Of a DNA stretch of 64,000 bases, positions 24,953 through 34,652 are shown piece after piece. Source of the DNA: Candidatus Defluviilinea gracilis (GTDB taxonomy: Bacteria; Chloroflexota; Anaerolineae; Anaerolineales; Villigracilaceae). The position numbers were made by a program, and so were the translations under genes. The notes below the pieces were generated by a model, which saw nothing but the letters and a program-made list of their open reading frames with translations, was not told the origin of the DNA and ran no database searches. The stretch lies in assembly GCA_016716235.1 (NCBI GenBank), contig JADJWS010000001.1:1116001-1180000 (forward strand). The letters are read 5' to 3'. Position 1 is the first letter of the stretch. Each line of letters opens with the position of its first letter.

Positions 24953-27900
24953 ATGAAAAAGGAAAGTAAAGCAAGAACGAAGCGGAAAGCGGGGGAGGCG
25001 GATTCGCGCCGCATAGACGCGCCCGATACGATGTTGCAGAAGCCGGCGGGGAATAGAATTAACCTCAATGAGGAAGGGGTGCGCCAGTTGATCGACTTGG
25101 ACCCGCATTTTATTTTTGCAAAAGACGCGGAGGGGAAATACATTCTCGCTAACAAGGCGATGGCTGAGAAGTATCAGCGCTCTGTGGATGAGTTGATCGG
25201 CAAAACCGACGCAGATCTGCCCGTGTTGCCTGAAATCAGCGCGCGTTTCCGCTTGCAAGACCTGGATGTGATTCGGTCCGGAAAGCCAAAGCATATTCCG
25301 GAAGAGTTGGTCTTTGACGACGATGGAACGCCTCGAATTCTTTCGACGACAAAAATCCCCTTCCTGTTTTCCGACGCGAATGAACCCGCGGTGCTGGGGA
25401 TCTCGGTGGATATCACCGAACTCAAGCGCATTGAAAAAGAGTTACGAGAAAGCGAAGCGCGTTTGCTCACTGTCCTGGAATCGTCCCCCATTCCGATGAT
25501 GTTGAATTCGCTCGATGATGGCGTTGTGCTGTACGCCAACTCTGCCACGGAAGACTTATTTGGCAGGTCGCTTTCCGATTTGGTGGGCAGTAAGGCGGCG
25601 GAATATTATGTGAATCCGAAAGACCGTTTCCGCGTGGTGGAAGGGATTACTGAACGCGGATCGCTCCGCGATCATCAGGTATTGTTGAAACGGTCGAATG
25701 GGGCTGAGTTTTGGGCGTCGCTTTCGTCTGAAAAAACGGTGTTAGAAGGCAGGGACTGCATCCTGAGTTGCATTTACGATATTTCCGAGCGCAAGCGCGC
25801 GGAGTCGTTACAGTCGGCGGTCTATCAAATCAGCGAGGCGGCAAATCATGCCTCCAGTTTGGATGAATTATATCGTTTGGTTCATTCGACTATTGGGCAG
25901 GTGATGCCCGCCCGAAATTTTTTTATCGCTTTATACGATGAAGAGAACGATCTGTTGAGTTTTCCATATTATGTGGACGAGATGGACGACGATCCGCCTC
26001 TGGCGGCGTCCAAGCCGGGTCGTGGAATGACCGAGTATGTTCTACGCACAGGTTTGCCGGTGATGAACGCGCAGGAAGATTTTGAAGAATTGGCGCGCCT
26101 TGGAGAGGTTGAGCTAGTGGGCTTCCCATCTCCGATCTGGATCGGCGCGCCGCTAAAAGTGGATGGACGCACGATCGGCGTGATCGCCTTGCAAGATTAT
26201 CACGATGCAAATGTATACACCGAGCGCGAACTGCGGATCTTGGAATTCGTTTCCGAACAGGTGGCAAAAGCCATCGAGCGCACGCGCCTGTACGCGGAAA
26301 CACGGCGAAAGAATCTCATCTTAACGGCGTTACAGGAAGCGACGCTTACCATTGTGCGGCAGACCGAACTGTCAGAAGTGCTTCAGGCGATTTTGACCCA
26401 GGCAAAGAGATTGTTCGAGGCAACCAGCAGTTATATTTACCTTGTCTCGCCGGATGAATCAGAATTGACGTTTGTGCTGGCGATCGGACAGGGGCAAGAA
26501 TTAACTGGCGAACGACTCAAGCCCGGTGAAGGGCTTGCCGGAAAAGTGTGGCAGACCGGTCAACCCATTCATGTGCCGGATTATCAATCCTGGCTCGGCA
26601 GATCGGACAAATTTTCAACGATCAATTTTCATTCCATCGCGGGCGTTCCCCTGATTTCCGGCGATAGAGTGGTGGGTGTGCTGGGTGTTACGTATCAGGA
26701 GGCGGGGCGGCGCTTCAGCCAGGATGATATCGAGTTGCTCTCGCGTTTTGCGCAACTCGCATGCATTGCGTATGAAAATGCCCGGCTGTATGCCCTAAGC
26801 CGCCAGGAACTCGTCGAACGCGAGCAGGCTGAGGCGCTTCAAGCCGCCATCTATCGCATCAGTGACGCGACCAGTTCGAATGTCGGTATGGATGAATTTT
26901 ATGGCGTGATCCATGAGGCATTGAAAGGCGTGATGGTCGCCGAGAATTTCTATATCGCTTTCTATGATCGTGATGCAGATCTCTTGAGTTTCCCGTACCA
27001 TGTGGATGTGAAAGATGAAACGCCGCAACCCGCCCCGTTGGGCAAAGGTCCCACTTCCTATGTGATACGAAACAGCAAGCCTCTATTGGGGAAATCGGAA
27101 GTTATGAAAGAGCTGGAGGAACGCGGTATCCTGATCCCCAACGGCACGAGATCCATAGATTGGCTGGGGGTGCCGTTGAAGATACGCAATGAAACGATCG
27201 GGGTCATGGCGGTGCAGGCGTACGATGAAAACGTTCGCTACTCCCAGCGCGACCTCGATATCTTGAGCTATGTGTCCAACCAAGTGGCGTCTTCCATCGA
27301 GCGCAAGCAGGCAGAGATGGCTCTCAAGGAAAGCGAGGAGCAATATCGCGAGCTGTATCAGAACAATCCATTGATGCTATTTACATTGAGTTTGGATGGA
27401 ACAGTCCTTGCCATGAATCAGTCGGCGACTGCGCAATTGGAATATTCGGAAGAGGAGTTGATTGGAAAACCCATCCTTTCCATCATCCACGCTGAAGATC
27501 AGGCGGTGGTCTGGGACACTTTGAGAGAGTTTGCCTCGCGCCCGGAGAAGAATGCGCCCCGGGAATTTCGCACACTGACTCAAAGCGGCAAGGTGATCTG
27601 GGTTTCAGAAACTTCCCGCATGATTTCGGCGGTCGGCGGCGGACGGGCGATTCTGATCGTCTGCGACGATATTACCAAACGCAAGCAGGCGGAGGAAGCC
27701 TTACAGACCAGCGAGGCGCGTTACCGTCTTTCGGCGCGCGCCACCAATGACGTTATCTGGGAATGGGATATCATTTCCAACGACAAAGCCTGGAGCGAGA
27801 ATCTCCAGATTCTGTTTGGGTACAGCAAGCAAGAGTCGAAACAGGATCCGTTGTGGTGGGAAAATCACATCCATCCGCAGGATAGTCAACGGGTTTTGGA

Positions 27901-29638
27901 AAATTTGAACAATGCTCTGCTGAATGAAGAGACGATCTGGGAGGATGAATATCGATTTGTCCGGAGCGACGGATTGACAGCGTATGTGATCGACCGTGGT
28001 TACATTGAGCGCGACTCCAGCGGGAAACCCATCCGCATGATCGGCGCCATTTCGGATATTACCGACCGCAGGCGCCGCGAGGATGAACTGGCCGCCCTGG
28101 CATCGGTCAGCGCGGCATTGCGCGTGGCGGGCTCGCGTGACGAAATTTTACAAGTTGTGCTCGATCAAGTCTCGTTGCAGTTCGATGCGCGCGGCGCGGC
28201 GCTCATCCTCAGGCGCGCGGGAACGGACACCCTTGTGGTTGAAGCGGCGGGTGGAGAATGGAGAGGTTGTCTGGGCTCCAAAGACCCGCCCAGCGCAGAC
28301 ATAAGCCGCCAGGTGATGGAAAGCGGAGCCCCTCGCGTGATCGACGATCTGCAACAGGATGCGTCGATGAAGTGGAGCGCGGAGAGGAAAGAGAAGGGCA
28401 GTTTCATCAGCGTGCCGTTGGGCACACCGGCTGGCATGATCGGCGTAATGAACATCTTCCGCGCGGCGGTGTTCCGTTTGGAAGATGTGCGTCTCGTGAT
28501 GAACATTGCCGATATGGCGGCAAATGCCATTCAGCGCGCGTCCTCTTACGAGCAACTGAAACGGCAAATCGATAGTATCAGGGTATTACGCACCATCGAC
28601 ATGTTCATCGCCAGCGGCGCCGACTTGCACCTAATCCTGCAAACGATCGTCAACCAGGCGATGGCGCACCTGGGTTGCGATGCGGCGAGTATTCTTATGC
28701 TTAATCAGGCTGTTCATGCCCTGGAATTTGCGGAAGGGGCTGGTTTTCGCACGGCTGGCTTAAAGCAAACATCGTTGCGGCTTGGGGAGGGATTCGCCGG
28801 GCAGGCTGTATTGAAACGGGAGATGATCATGGTGGATGATCTGGCGTCCCGAAAAGATCACCCGTTGAATGTGCTGGAAGGATTCTCCTGTTATTACGGC
28901 GTGCCATTGATCGCAAAAGGCGATGTGAAAGGCGTGATGGAGATCCTTCACCGATCCCACATTGAAGCAGACCGGGAATGGTTGGATTTTCTCGAATCGC
29001 TCGCCGCTCAAGCGGCGCTTGCCATAGATAACGCCTCCCTCTTCAGCAGTCTCCAACGCTCGAATATGGAATTGGGCATTGCCTACGAATCCACGCTTGA
29101 GGGATGGTCTGCCGCGTTAGATATGCGTGACCGTGAGACCGAGGGGCATACCCAGCGCGTGACCAATCTCACTTTGGCGCTTGCCGAAGCCATGGGAGTT
29201 GGTGAAAAGGATCGTGTGCAGATCCGCCGGGGCGCCCTTCTGCATGATATTGGCAAAATGGGCATTCCCGACCGTATTCTCCTCAAACCCGACGTTTTGA
29301 CCGGCGAAGAGTGGGAGATCATGCGACAGCATCCGGTCTATGCCCAACGATTACTCTATCCAATCCCACACTTGCGCCCCGCGCTGGATATTCCGTATTG
29401 CCATCACGAACGCTGGGATGGTTCGGGTTACCCCCGCGGGTTGAAGGCAGAATCCATTCCGCTGGCGGCTCGTATCTTTGCCGTGGCAGATGTATGGGAC
29501 GCGCTTTGCTCCGACCGCCCCTATCGCCCGGCCTGGGAGCGAGCCAAAGCGCTGAGTTACATCAAATCGCTATCGGGCGTGCATTTCGACCCGAAGGTGG
29601 TGGAAGTCTTTTTACGCCTGGTTGGGGAAGAGAAGTAA
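24953..29638 (+). CDS. Giant multi-sensor HD-GYP protein (PAS/GAF array, probable c-di-GMP phosphodiesterase)
   Basis: 1561 residues, no membrane segment. Domain order by sequence reading: PAS (about 43-160), PAS (166-283), GAF (285-445), GAF (453-620), GAF (625-785), PAS (790-912), PAS (918-1043), GAF (1045-1195), GAF (1205-1350), HD-GYP (1375-1561). GAF1 and GAF3 resemble each other closely (LQ-AxYxIS-A, then ARNFFIALYDEENDLLSFPYYVD against AENFYIAFYDRDADLLSFPYHVD), suggesting internal duplication. The catalytic domain has HDIGKMGIPDRILLKP, HHERWDGSGYPRGL and VADVWDALCSDRPY, all metal ligands and the GYP motif intact. It should hydrolyse cyclic di-GMP in response to cytoplasmic signals. Confidence 0.93.
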   Translation: MKKESKARTKRKAGEADSRRIDAPDTMLQKPAGNRINLNEEGVRQLIDLDPHFIFAKDAEGKYILANKAMAEKYQRSVDELIGKTDADLPVLPEISARFRLQDLDVIRSGKPKHIPEELVFDDDGTPRILSTTKIPFLFSDANEPAVLGISVDITELKRIEKELRESEARLLTVLESSPIPMMLNSLDDGVVLYANSATEDLFGRSLSDLVGSKAAEYYVNPKDRFRVVEGITERGSLRDHQVLLKRSNGAEFWASLSSEKTVLEGRDCILSCIYDISERKRAESLQSAVYQISEAANHASSLDELYRLVHSTIGQVMPARNFFIALYDEENDLLSFPYYVDEMDDDPPLAASKPGRGMTEYVLRTGLPVMNAQEDFEELARLGEVELVGFPSPIWIGAPLKVDGRTIGVIALQDYHDANVYTERELRILEFVSEQVAKAIERTRLYAETRRKNLILTALQEATLTIVRQTELSEVLQAILTQAKRLFEATSSYIYLVSPDESELTFVLAIGQGQELTGERLKPGEGLAGKVWQTGQPIHVPDYQSWLGRSDKFSTINFHSIAGVPLISGDRVVGVLGVTYQEAGRRFSQDDIELLSRFAQLACIAYENARLYALSRQELVEREQAEALQAAIYRISDATSSNVGMDEFYGVIHEALKGVMVAENFYIAFYDRDADLLSFPYHVDVKDETPQPAPLGKGPTSYVIRNSKPLLGKSEVMKELEERGILIPNGTRSIDWLGVPLKIRNETIGVMAVQAYDENVRYSQRDLDILSYVSNQVASSIERKQAEMALKESEEQYRELYQNNPLMLFTLSLDGTVLAMNQSATAQLEYSEEELIGKPILSIIHAEDQAVVWDTLREFASRPEKNAPREFRTLTQSGKVIWVSETSRMISAVGGGRAILIVCDDITKRKQAEEALQTSEARYRLSARATNDVIWEWDIISNDKAWSENLQILFGYSKQESKQDPLWWENHIHPQDSQRVLENLNNALLNEETIWEDEYRFVRSDGLTAYVIDRGYIERDSSGKPIRMIGAISDITDRRRREDELAALASVSAALRVAGSRDEILQVVLDQVSLQFDARGAALILRRAGTDTLVVEAAGGEWRGCLGSKDPPSADISRQVMESGAPRVIDDLQQDASMKWSAERKEKGSFISVPLGTPAGMIGVMNIFRAAVFRLEDVRLVMNIADMAANAIQRASSYEQLKRQIDSIRVLRTIDMFIASGADLHLILQTIVNQAMAHLGCDAASILMLNQAVHALEFAEGAGFRTAGLKQTSLRLGEGFAGQAVLKREMIMVDDLASRKDHPLNVLEGFSCYYGVPLIAKGDVKGVMEILHRSHIEADREWLDFLESLAAQAALAIDNASLFSSLQRSNMELGIAYESTLEGWSAALDMRDRETEGHTQRVTNLTLALAEAMGVGEKDRVQIRRGALLHDIGKMGIPDRILLKPDVLTGEEWEIMRQHPVYAQRLLYPIPHLRPALDIPYCHHERWDGSGYPRGLKAESIPLAARIFAVADVWDALCSDRPYRPAWERAKALSYIKSLSGVHFDPKVVEVFLRLVGEEK

Positions 29639-29843
29639 ATCCCGCCTCTCTCTGCCGCGCATTTCTCTTTGTGCCACGAAGGGCGTGAGGGGCGCCAAGC
29701 TTGTCAATCGTTTCTGCGCCTTCCTACGAGTTGAATCAGCGAAATCAGCATTTTTCAGCGTCCAAAAAACATTGTATAAGGTAATCAGGTCTTAAACCTT
29801 GATCTTTTGTACGCGGATTTCACGGAACACATGGATATTAAAA

Positions 29844-29969
29844 ACTCACCATACGCGGTAAAGCCGTAAGGCGAGATTGATCTCGCCTTTCAAGTTGTTC
29901 TTGCGCAAGAGCGACATGAATGTCGCGTTACGGAGATCAGGCTGACTTCAACTGCGTAACATCAGTTAA
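29844..29969 (+). repeat. Element B, copy 2 (126 bp)
   Basis: Same length and orientation as 19969-20094, about 92 percent identical by my count. The hairpins are GGCGAGA-TTGA-TCTCGCC (29870-29887) and GCGACA-TGAA-TGTCGC (29911-29926), enclosed by CCGTAA (29864-29869) and TTACGG (29928-29933). The apex TGAA is the reverse complement of the TTCA in copy 1. The rest of the gene-free region 29639-30054 holds only scraps of other intergenic repeats, such as CTGAGCCTGTCGAAG. Confidence 0.85.
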
Positions 29970-30054
29970 AAAGATATTTCCGTGAAAATCAGCGAAACTT
30001 GCGCTGAGCCTGTCGAAGTATCCTTGTCGAAAAAAGAAGTTAAGAAACAGTCTC

Positions 30055-30966
30055 TTAACCGGCAGGTTGAACTTTGGCAAGTTCATCGAGGGCAGATTCG
30101 ATTTTCTCTTCCGTAAGATTTTCCAGGGGAGGTCTCACCGCCCAGCGCGGCAAACCATGCAATCGGTGCATCAATGCTTTCAAGGCGGGCGGGAATGGCA
30201 AATACTTCTCCAGAATGTGGCGCTTCTCGGTTACCCGCGCTTGTGCCTGATTGGGGTCTTTTCCGGCTTGGATCAAATCCCACACTTCGCGCAGATCGGG
30301 CGAGATCAAATTGGCGGGCGCGGTGATGCACCCCGCGGCGTGATGTTCCATTGCCATTTGCAAAAACGAATCGGTGCCGTTCAACACGAGCAGATCCGCG
30401 CCGAACGTATCGCCAACACTGCGGGCAAAATCGGCATCGTGCGATGAATCTTTGATGCCGGCAAACTGATTCGGGAATGCGTCCTTCAACCGCTTGAGCA
30501 ACGGGACGGAAAACCCGACTCCGATCAACGGGGGAATGTGATACCCAATTAGGAATTTATCCACCGGGACGGCTTTGCGGATCACCTCGCTGAACCAATC
30601 GAACAACCCATCATCGCTTGCCTTGCGGAAGTAATAAGGCGGCACAACCAGCACGGCATCGTAGCCCAGGTTGAACGCGCATTTCGTCAATTCGATGGTT
30701 TCCGTCAGGCTCGGGGTGCCGGTACCGGCGATGAGGCGGCTTCCCGCCGGTCGATTCTCTTTAAGCGCGCGCATCACATCTTCGCGTTCCTTTGAGGAGA
30801 ATGAAGGTCCTTCGCCGGTGGTGCCGAAGAGAACGATGCCATGACAGCCTCGGTCTGTGAGAAAATTCGCCAAAGCCGGAACAGAATCAAGGTCAAGCGT
30901 GGAAGCGTCTTTGAGCGGCGTGACCGCCGCGGCGTACACGCCGGCAAGTAGGTGTGATGTGGTCAT
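30055..30966 (-). CDS. Dihydrodipicolinate synthase-family aldolase
   Basis: 303 residues of the DHDPS/N-acetylneuraminate lyase class I aldolase family. GTTGEGPSFSSKER is the pyruvate-binding region, FAGIKDSS carries the Schiff-base Lys, and the catalytic Tyr stands in LIGYHIPP. The YHIPP in place of the YNVP of true DapA, and the variant C-terminal half, suggest a different 2-keto acid substrate such as a sugar acid derivative. The ATG overlaps the stop of the upstream gene (ATGA), so the two are coexpressed. Confidence 0.85.
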   Translation of the reverse strand: MTTSHLLAGVYAAAVTPLKDASTLDLDSVPALANFLTDRGCHGIVLFGTTGEGPSFSSKEREDVMRALKENRPAGSRLIAGTGTPSLTETIELTKCAFNLGYDAVLVVPPYYFRKASDDGLFDWFSEVIRKAVPVDKFLIGYHIPPLIGVGFSVPLLKRLKDAFPNQFAGIKDSSHDADFARSVGDTFGADLLVLNGTDSFLQMAMEHHAAGCITAPANLISPDLREVWDLIQAGKDPNQAQARVTEKRHILEKYLPFPPALKALMHRLHGLPRWAVRPPLENLTEEKIESALDELAKVQPAG

Positions 30967-31865
30967 GATTTTTTCTTCTCCGTTTTTTGTTTTTTCTTTT
31001 TTACCGTCGCGGCTTGATCGCCTTTTATGCCGAAAAAATCGCGCGCGGCGGCATCGGGCGGTTGTAAAGGCATGCCTTCCTGCGATTCCAAGTAATGCTG
31101 GTGGTCGAGTACCCAGAGGTAAAGATCGCCTTCGGTTTTGTCCGGAAATTCTTTGAGGATGTCCGTTTCGCGGATGACGCGCACGATCGGCATGTATACG
31201 TGGTCGTACCAGTGGTTGATCGCTTCCTCTTCGGAGATGTCGCGTTTCCAGTCCAGCCCCATAAAGTAACGATGGACGGCGATATGCTCTAACATACGCT
31301 CGAAGCCATCCGGGATGGTGAGTTTGATATTGGCTTCAGGTTTGAGCCTATCCAGCGAGGTGCGTTCCAGAAAATGAACTTTGTCGTGGATGATCTCCAG
31401 GTCTTCCGGGCGGATATCCGGTGTAAGGTTAACGCGCGTCGAGCATTCGCGCACCTCCGCGTCGATAAACAATTGATTTTGTTCGCGCGCCACCGAAACC
31501 CGGTGATGACCGTCGACAACAAAGTACACCTGTCCCACTTTGTATAACACAACAGGCGGCAGGCTCACATCTTCGTAAAACGCGCGGTTGACGCTCTGCC
31601 AGCGCGCGGCAAGGGAACTGGAGGCGGGCATGAACACGCGGTCAAATTCATGATACCGGTTCAGGCTTCCGGCGATCTGGTCGACGCGCACAGTTTGCAC
31701 GCCGCGGTAAATGGGACCGCCGATATGAAGCTTCTCTTTGATGTCTTCATACGATAGCAGTGTCGTACGGTGACCGGAGAGCGAATCCCAGACGCGGTGC
31801 ATGAACGCTTTGAAGCGCGCCCGTTGAAAATCGGCTTGTGTTTTATCGTTCAGTGGATCAGGCAT
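30963..31865 (-). CDS. ParB/sulfiredoxin-fold protein of the DUF4032-like type
   Basis: 300 residues. The middle has GSLNRYHEFDRVFMPASS, then LPPVVLYKVGQVYFVVDGHHRVSVAREQ, the ParB/Srx-like core in which GHHR stands for the nucleotide-binding GxxR motif. The C-terminal half (FPDKTEGDLYLWVLDHQHYL) matches a family seen in Actinobacteria and Chloroflexota. The tail is a Lys-rich run (about residues 285-300). ParB-like folds bind CTP or act as nucleases, but which applies here is unknown. It is translationally coupled to the aldolase. Confidence 0.75.
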   Translation of the reverse strand: MPDPLNDKTQADFQRARFKAFMHRVWDSLSGHRTTLLSYEDIKEKLHIGGPIYRGVQTVRVDQIAGSLNRYHEFDRVFMPASSSLAARWQSVNRAFYEDVSLPPVVLYKVGQVYFVVDGHHRVSVAREQNQLFIDAEVRECSTRVNLTPDIRPEDLEIIHDKVHFLERTSLDRLKPEANIKLTIPDGFERMLEHIAVHRYFMGLDWKRDISEEEAINHWYDHVYMPIVRVIRETDILKEFPDKTEGDLYLWVLDHQHYLESQEGMPLQPPDAAARDFFGIKGDQAATVKKKKQKTEKKKS

Positions 31866-31987
31866 GGTTTGTGTTCGTGATTGATGTTGCGCGCCGTCCC
31901 GCAGGTTTTCTTAGAAGCATGGTTCGTCCAACCAAGCCCTTCGACAAACTCAGGGTAACGCCTGCGCGACGTTCTGCGTAAGGTGAG

Positions 31988-32614
31988 TTAGTGATTTACT
32001 TCCACTATTTTGTAAGGAAAGATATTCATGATCGTTGTCAACCCGCGCCTCGTTTCAGAGGGTGAAAGGTTGCGTCGTTGGAAATGGGTATGACCGTGAA
32101 GGTGATAGCGCGGCTTGGCAATCTGGAGAAGCCAGTTGATGGCGTGGATGCCGCGATGCGCCTGTGATTCCTCATCGTGGATGCCGTAAGGAGGCGAGTG
32201 CGTGATGAGGAGGTCGAGCGCGCGCCCGAATTTTACGCGGTTAACCAGCAAAGCGGGGAGCAGGCGCCAGGCTCTGAAATACGCTTCTGCCTGACTATAT
32301 TGGTTTACGCCATCCGGACGGTAGCGGATGGAGCCGCCGAAGCCGCCGATCAAAAAGCGTTTATGGCGGACCAGTTTTAAGTCGATGTTTGAGCCGCCTT
32401 CCGCATGGGCGAGCGGATTCGTCGGGCTGAATGCGGGGTCATGGTTGCCCGGTACATAGAACAGGGGAACGTTCAGCATGCTAACGATGTTTTCGAGGTA
32501 GGTGTAGGGCAGGTCGCCGCACCCTGCGATGAGTTCCACCTCCTTGAACTGACCGCTCGCGCACAGGTTATACAAACGTTCGATCACTTCATCGCTGACG
32601 GCGAGGATTTTCAC
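31988..32614 (-). CDS. Metallophosphoesterase
   Basis: 208 residues from a GTG start at 32614 (VKILAVSDEV). Calcineurin-like metal motifs are visible: CGDLPY, PGNHDP, THSPPYGIHDE and HGHTH. The first motif usually reads DxH, but here it is SDEV, so one metal ligand is changed, as in a subset of uncharacterised family members. Substrate unknown. It is divergent from the kinase operon, with about 130 bp between the two starts. Confidence 0.85.
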   Translation of the reverse strand: MKILAVSDEVIERLYNLCASGQFKEVELIAGCGDLPYTYLENIVSMLNVPLFYVPGNHDPAFSPTNPLAHAEGGSNIDLKLVRHKRFLIGGFGGSIRYRPDGVNQYSQAEAYFRAWRLLPALLVNRVKFGRALDLLITHSPPYGIHDEESQAHRGIHAINWLLQIAKPRYHLHGHTHFQRRNLSPSETRRGLTTIMNIFPYKIVEVNH

Positions 32615-32696
32615 AAGCGGTATTGTGCCGCAGAATGGGCAAGTCTGCAAGGCAAAATGACAATCTACGAATTTGAAAGTATACGCGTTTGGGTAG

Positions 32697-32725
32697 TTGT
32701 CAAACGAAGCGTGGCAAACTATAAT
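32697..32725 (+). promoter_or_regulatory. Promoter of the kinase-phosphatase operon
   Basis: TTGTCA (32697-32702), exactly 17 bp, then TATAAT (32720-32725). Transcription would begin near 32732. This rules out the TTG at 32697 as a translation start, since it is the -35 box. Confidence 0.78.
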
Positions 32726-32747
32726 TTGCCAACCTAGGAGACCGGTT

Positions 32748-34640
32748 CTGGAAACTAGAATATTTCCTGAGTTATCCGATGATCGGGGTGGCAAGAGTTC
32801 ATCCGCTCCGCGTCAACTTGTGGCTGGCGTAACGCTTGCCAATCGTTATTCGATTCAAGATGTGATTGGCGTGGGCGGCATGGGTTCGGTGTATCGCGCG
32901 CGCGATATGCACTTCCCCAACGTGACCAAACTTGTGGCGGTGAAGGAGATGATCAACTCCGCGCCCGACCCGCTTGTGCGGCAGACGATCGTTCAAAATT
33001 TTGAGCGCGAGGCGAACCTGCTTGCCACGCTCAACCATCCCTCCATCCCGCGGATCAACGATTATTTTTCTCTCGATAGCCGCTCATACCTTGTCCTTGA
33101 TTTTATTCACGGCAAGGATATGGAGGCGATCATCAGCGATACCAATGGGTTCCTGCCGGAGGAACAAGTGTTGGGCTGGGCGGTCGAGTTGTGCGATGTG
33201 CTGGAGTACCTGCATCGTCACAAACCCGACCCGATCATCTTCCGCGATATGAAGCCCTCCAACGTGATGATCAACAGCAACGGCGATGTAGTGCTCGTCG
33301 ATTTCGGCATCGCTAAAACATTCCAAACCGGGATCAAAGGGACGATGATCGGCACGGAGGGATATTCGCCTCCCGAGCAATATCGCGGCGAAGCCACCCC
33401 CTCGGCGGATATCTACGCTTTAGGCGCGACAATTCACCACGCCCTTACCCGACGCGACCCGCGCCTCGAGCCTCCCTTTTCATTTGCCGAACGCCCACTG
33501 CGGCGCATCAATACGTCTATTTCGCTCGAGTTGGAAGCGGTCGTTAACCGCGCGTTGGAATACAACCCGGAAAGTCGTTTTCCCACCGCGGTCGATATGA
33601 AGCAAGCCTTGTTGGGCGTGGCAAAGAAGACCGGCGCATTAGGGCGCATGAAGACGCAGACCACTCCCATTGCGACGGCAGGCGGGATCAAACCCCTGTG
33701 GGCGTTCAAGTGCGAAGATGAAGTGCGCGGCACGCCGGCAATTCATCAGGGCGCGTTGTATATTGGGTCGTACGATAACAATCTCTATGCGCTCAACGCG
33801 GCCGACGGAAAATTCCAATGGAAATATCCGGCCGACGGCGGCATTGTTTCGCGCCCGGCATTGTATGATGGGAATATTTATTTTGGTTCCGAAGATAAAC
33901 GCTTGCATGTGGTGAGCGCGCGCTCGGGCAAGGTGGTGTGGACGTATTACACGGAAGGTCCTATTCGATCTTCGCCGCGCATTGCCGAAGGACACGCTTT
34001 TATCGGTTCCGATGACGGGTATTTGCACGCAGTGAACCTGAATACGGGCAGGATTTCGTGGCGGTTCGAAGCCGCCGACGCGATCCGCTCCACGCCATTT
34101 GTGATGAATGATCTTGTGTATACCGGGTGTGAGACCGGCGATTATTACGCGATAGATTATCGCGGCGAGTTAAAATGGCGCTTCCATGCCAAGCGGGCAA
34201 TTACCTCGTCCACGGTCGGGTCGGCGAATACGCTTTACTTTACCTCCGTCGATGGCACGTTATATGCGCTCGACCCCAAGAACGGCTGGCCCCTCTGGCG
34301 TTTTCGGCTGGGCAAGGCGTCTATTAGCACGCCATGTATCATCGATGATTTTGTGTTCGTCGGCGCGGCGGATGGGTTTATCTATGCTGTCGACGTGAGA
34401 AATTCCAAAGAGGTTTGGAGATATCGCACGGAACACCAGGTGAACGGCTCGCCGGTGATCTATAAAGATTCTTTGTATTGCGGATCTGTCGATGGAAACC
34501 TATACTGCCTCGAATACCGCACGGGCCGCCTGCGTTGGAAGTTCGGAACGCAGGGAGCGATCACAGGTTCGCCTCTTGTGTACGATGATATCGTTTATGT
34601 TGGTTCCACCGATCATCAAGTGTATGCCCTGCTTGCATGA
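32748..34640 (+). CDS. Ser/Thr protein kinase with C-terminal PQQ-like beta-propeller
   Basis: About 630 residues. The kinase domain fills the first 290 or so residues: VIGVGGMGSVYRARD (Gly loop), VAVKEM (Lys), IIFRDMKPSNVMI (catalytic loop with Phe for His), VDFGIAK and GTEGYSPPEQYRGE. After a short linker a propeller of about eight YxGSxDxxLYALD-type blades runs to the end. No membrane segment is seen, so the propeller acts in the cytoplasm. The start is unusual: after the promoter the first plausible start is CTG at 32748, with TAGGAG 7 nt upstream. The next in-frame GTG is at 32820, without a ribosome-binding site, and would still leave a complete kinase. First gene of a six-gene operon. 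Confidence 0.88.
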   Translation: METRIFPELSDDRGGKSSSAPRQLVAGVTLANRYSIQDVIGVGGMGSVYRARDMHFPNVTKLVAVKEMINSAPDPLVRQTIVQNFEREANLLATLNHPSIPRINDYFSLDSRSYLVLDFIHGKDMEAIISDTNGFLPEEQVLGWAVELCDVLEYLHRHKPDPIIFRDMKPSNVMINSNGDVVLVDFGIAKTFQTGIKGTMIGTEGYSPPEQYRGEATPSADIYALGATIHHALTRRDPRLEPPFSFAERPLRRINTSISLELEAVVNRALEYNPESRFPTAVDMKQALLGVAKKTGALGRMKTQTTPIATAGGIKPLWAFKCEDEVRGTPAIHQGALYIGSYDNNLYALNAADGKFQWKYPADGGIVSRPALYDGNIYFGSEDKRLHVVSARSGKVVWTYYTEGPIRSSPRIAEGHAFIGSDDGYLHAVNLNTGRISWRFEAADAIRSTPFVMNDLVYTGCETGDYYAIDYRGELKWRFHAKRAITSSTVGSANTLYFTSVDGTLYALDPKNGWPLWRFRLGKASISTPCIIDDFVFVGAADGFIYAVDVRNSKEVWRYRTEHQVNGSPVIYKDSLYCGSVDGNLYCLEYRTGRLRWKFGTQGAITGSPLVYDDIVYVGSTDHQVYALLA

Positions 34641-34652
34641 CAAGGAGTCTTT

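Noticed and set aside
32697..32699. TTG as start of the Ser/Thr kinase
   Set aside because: It coincides with the -35 box of a TTGTCA-17-TATAAT promoter and so would lie upstream of the transcript start.
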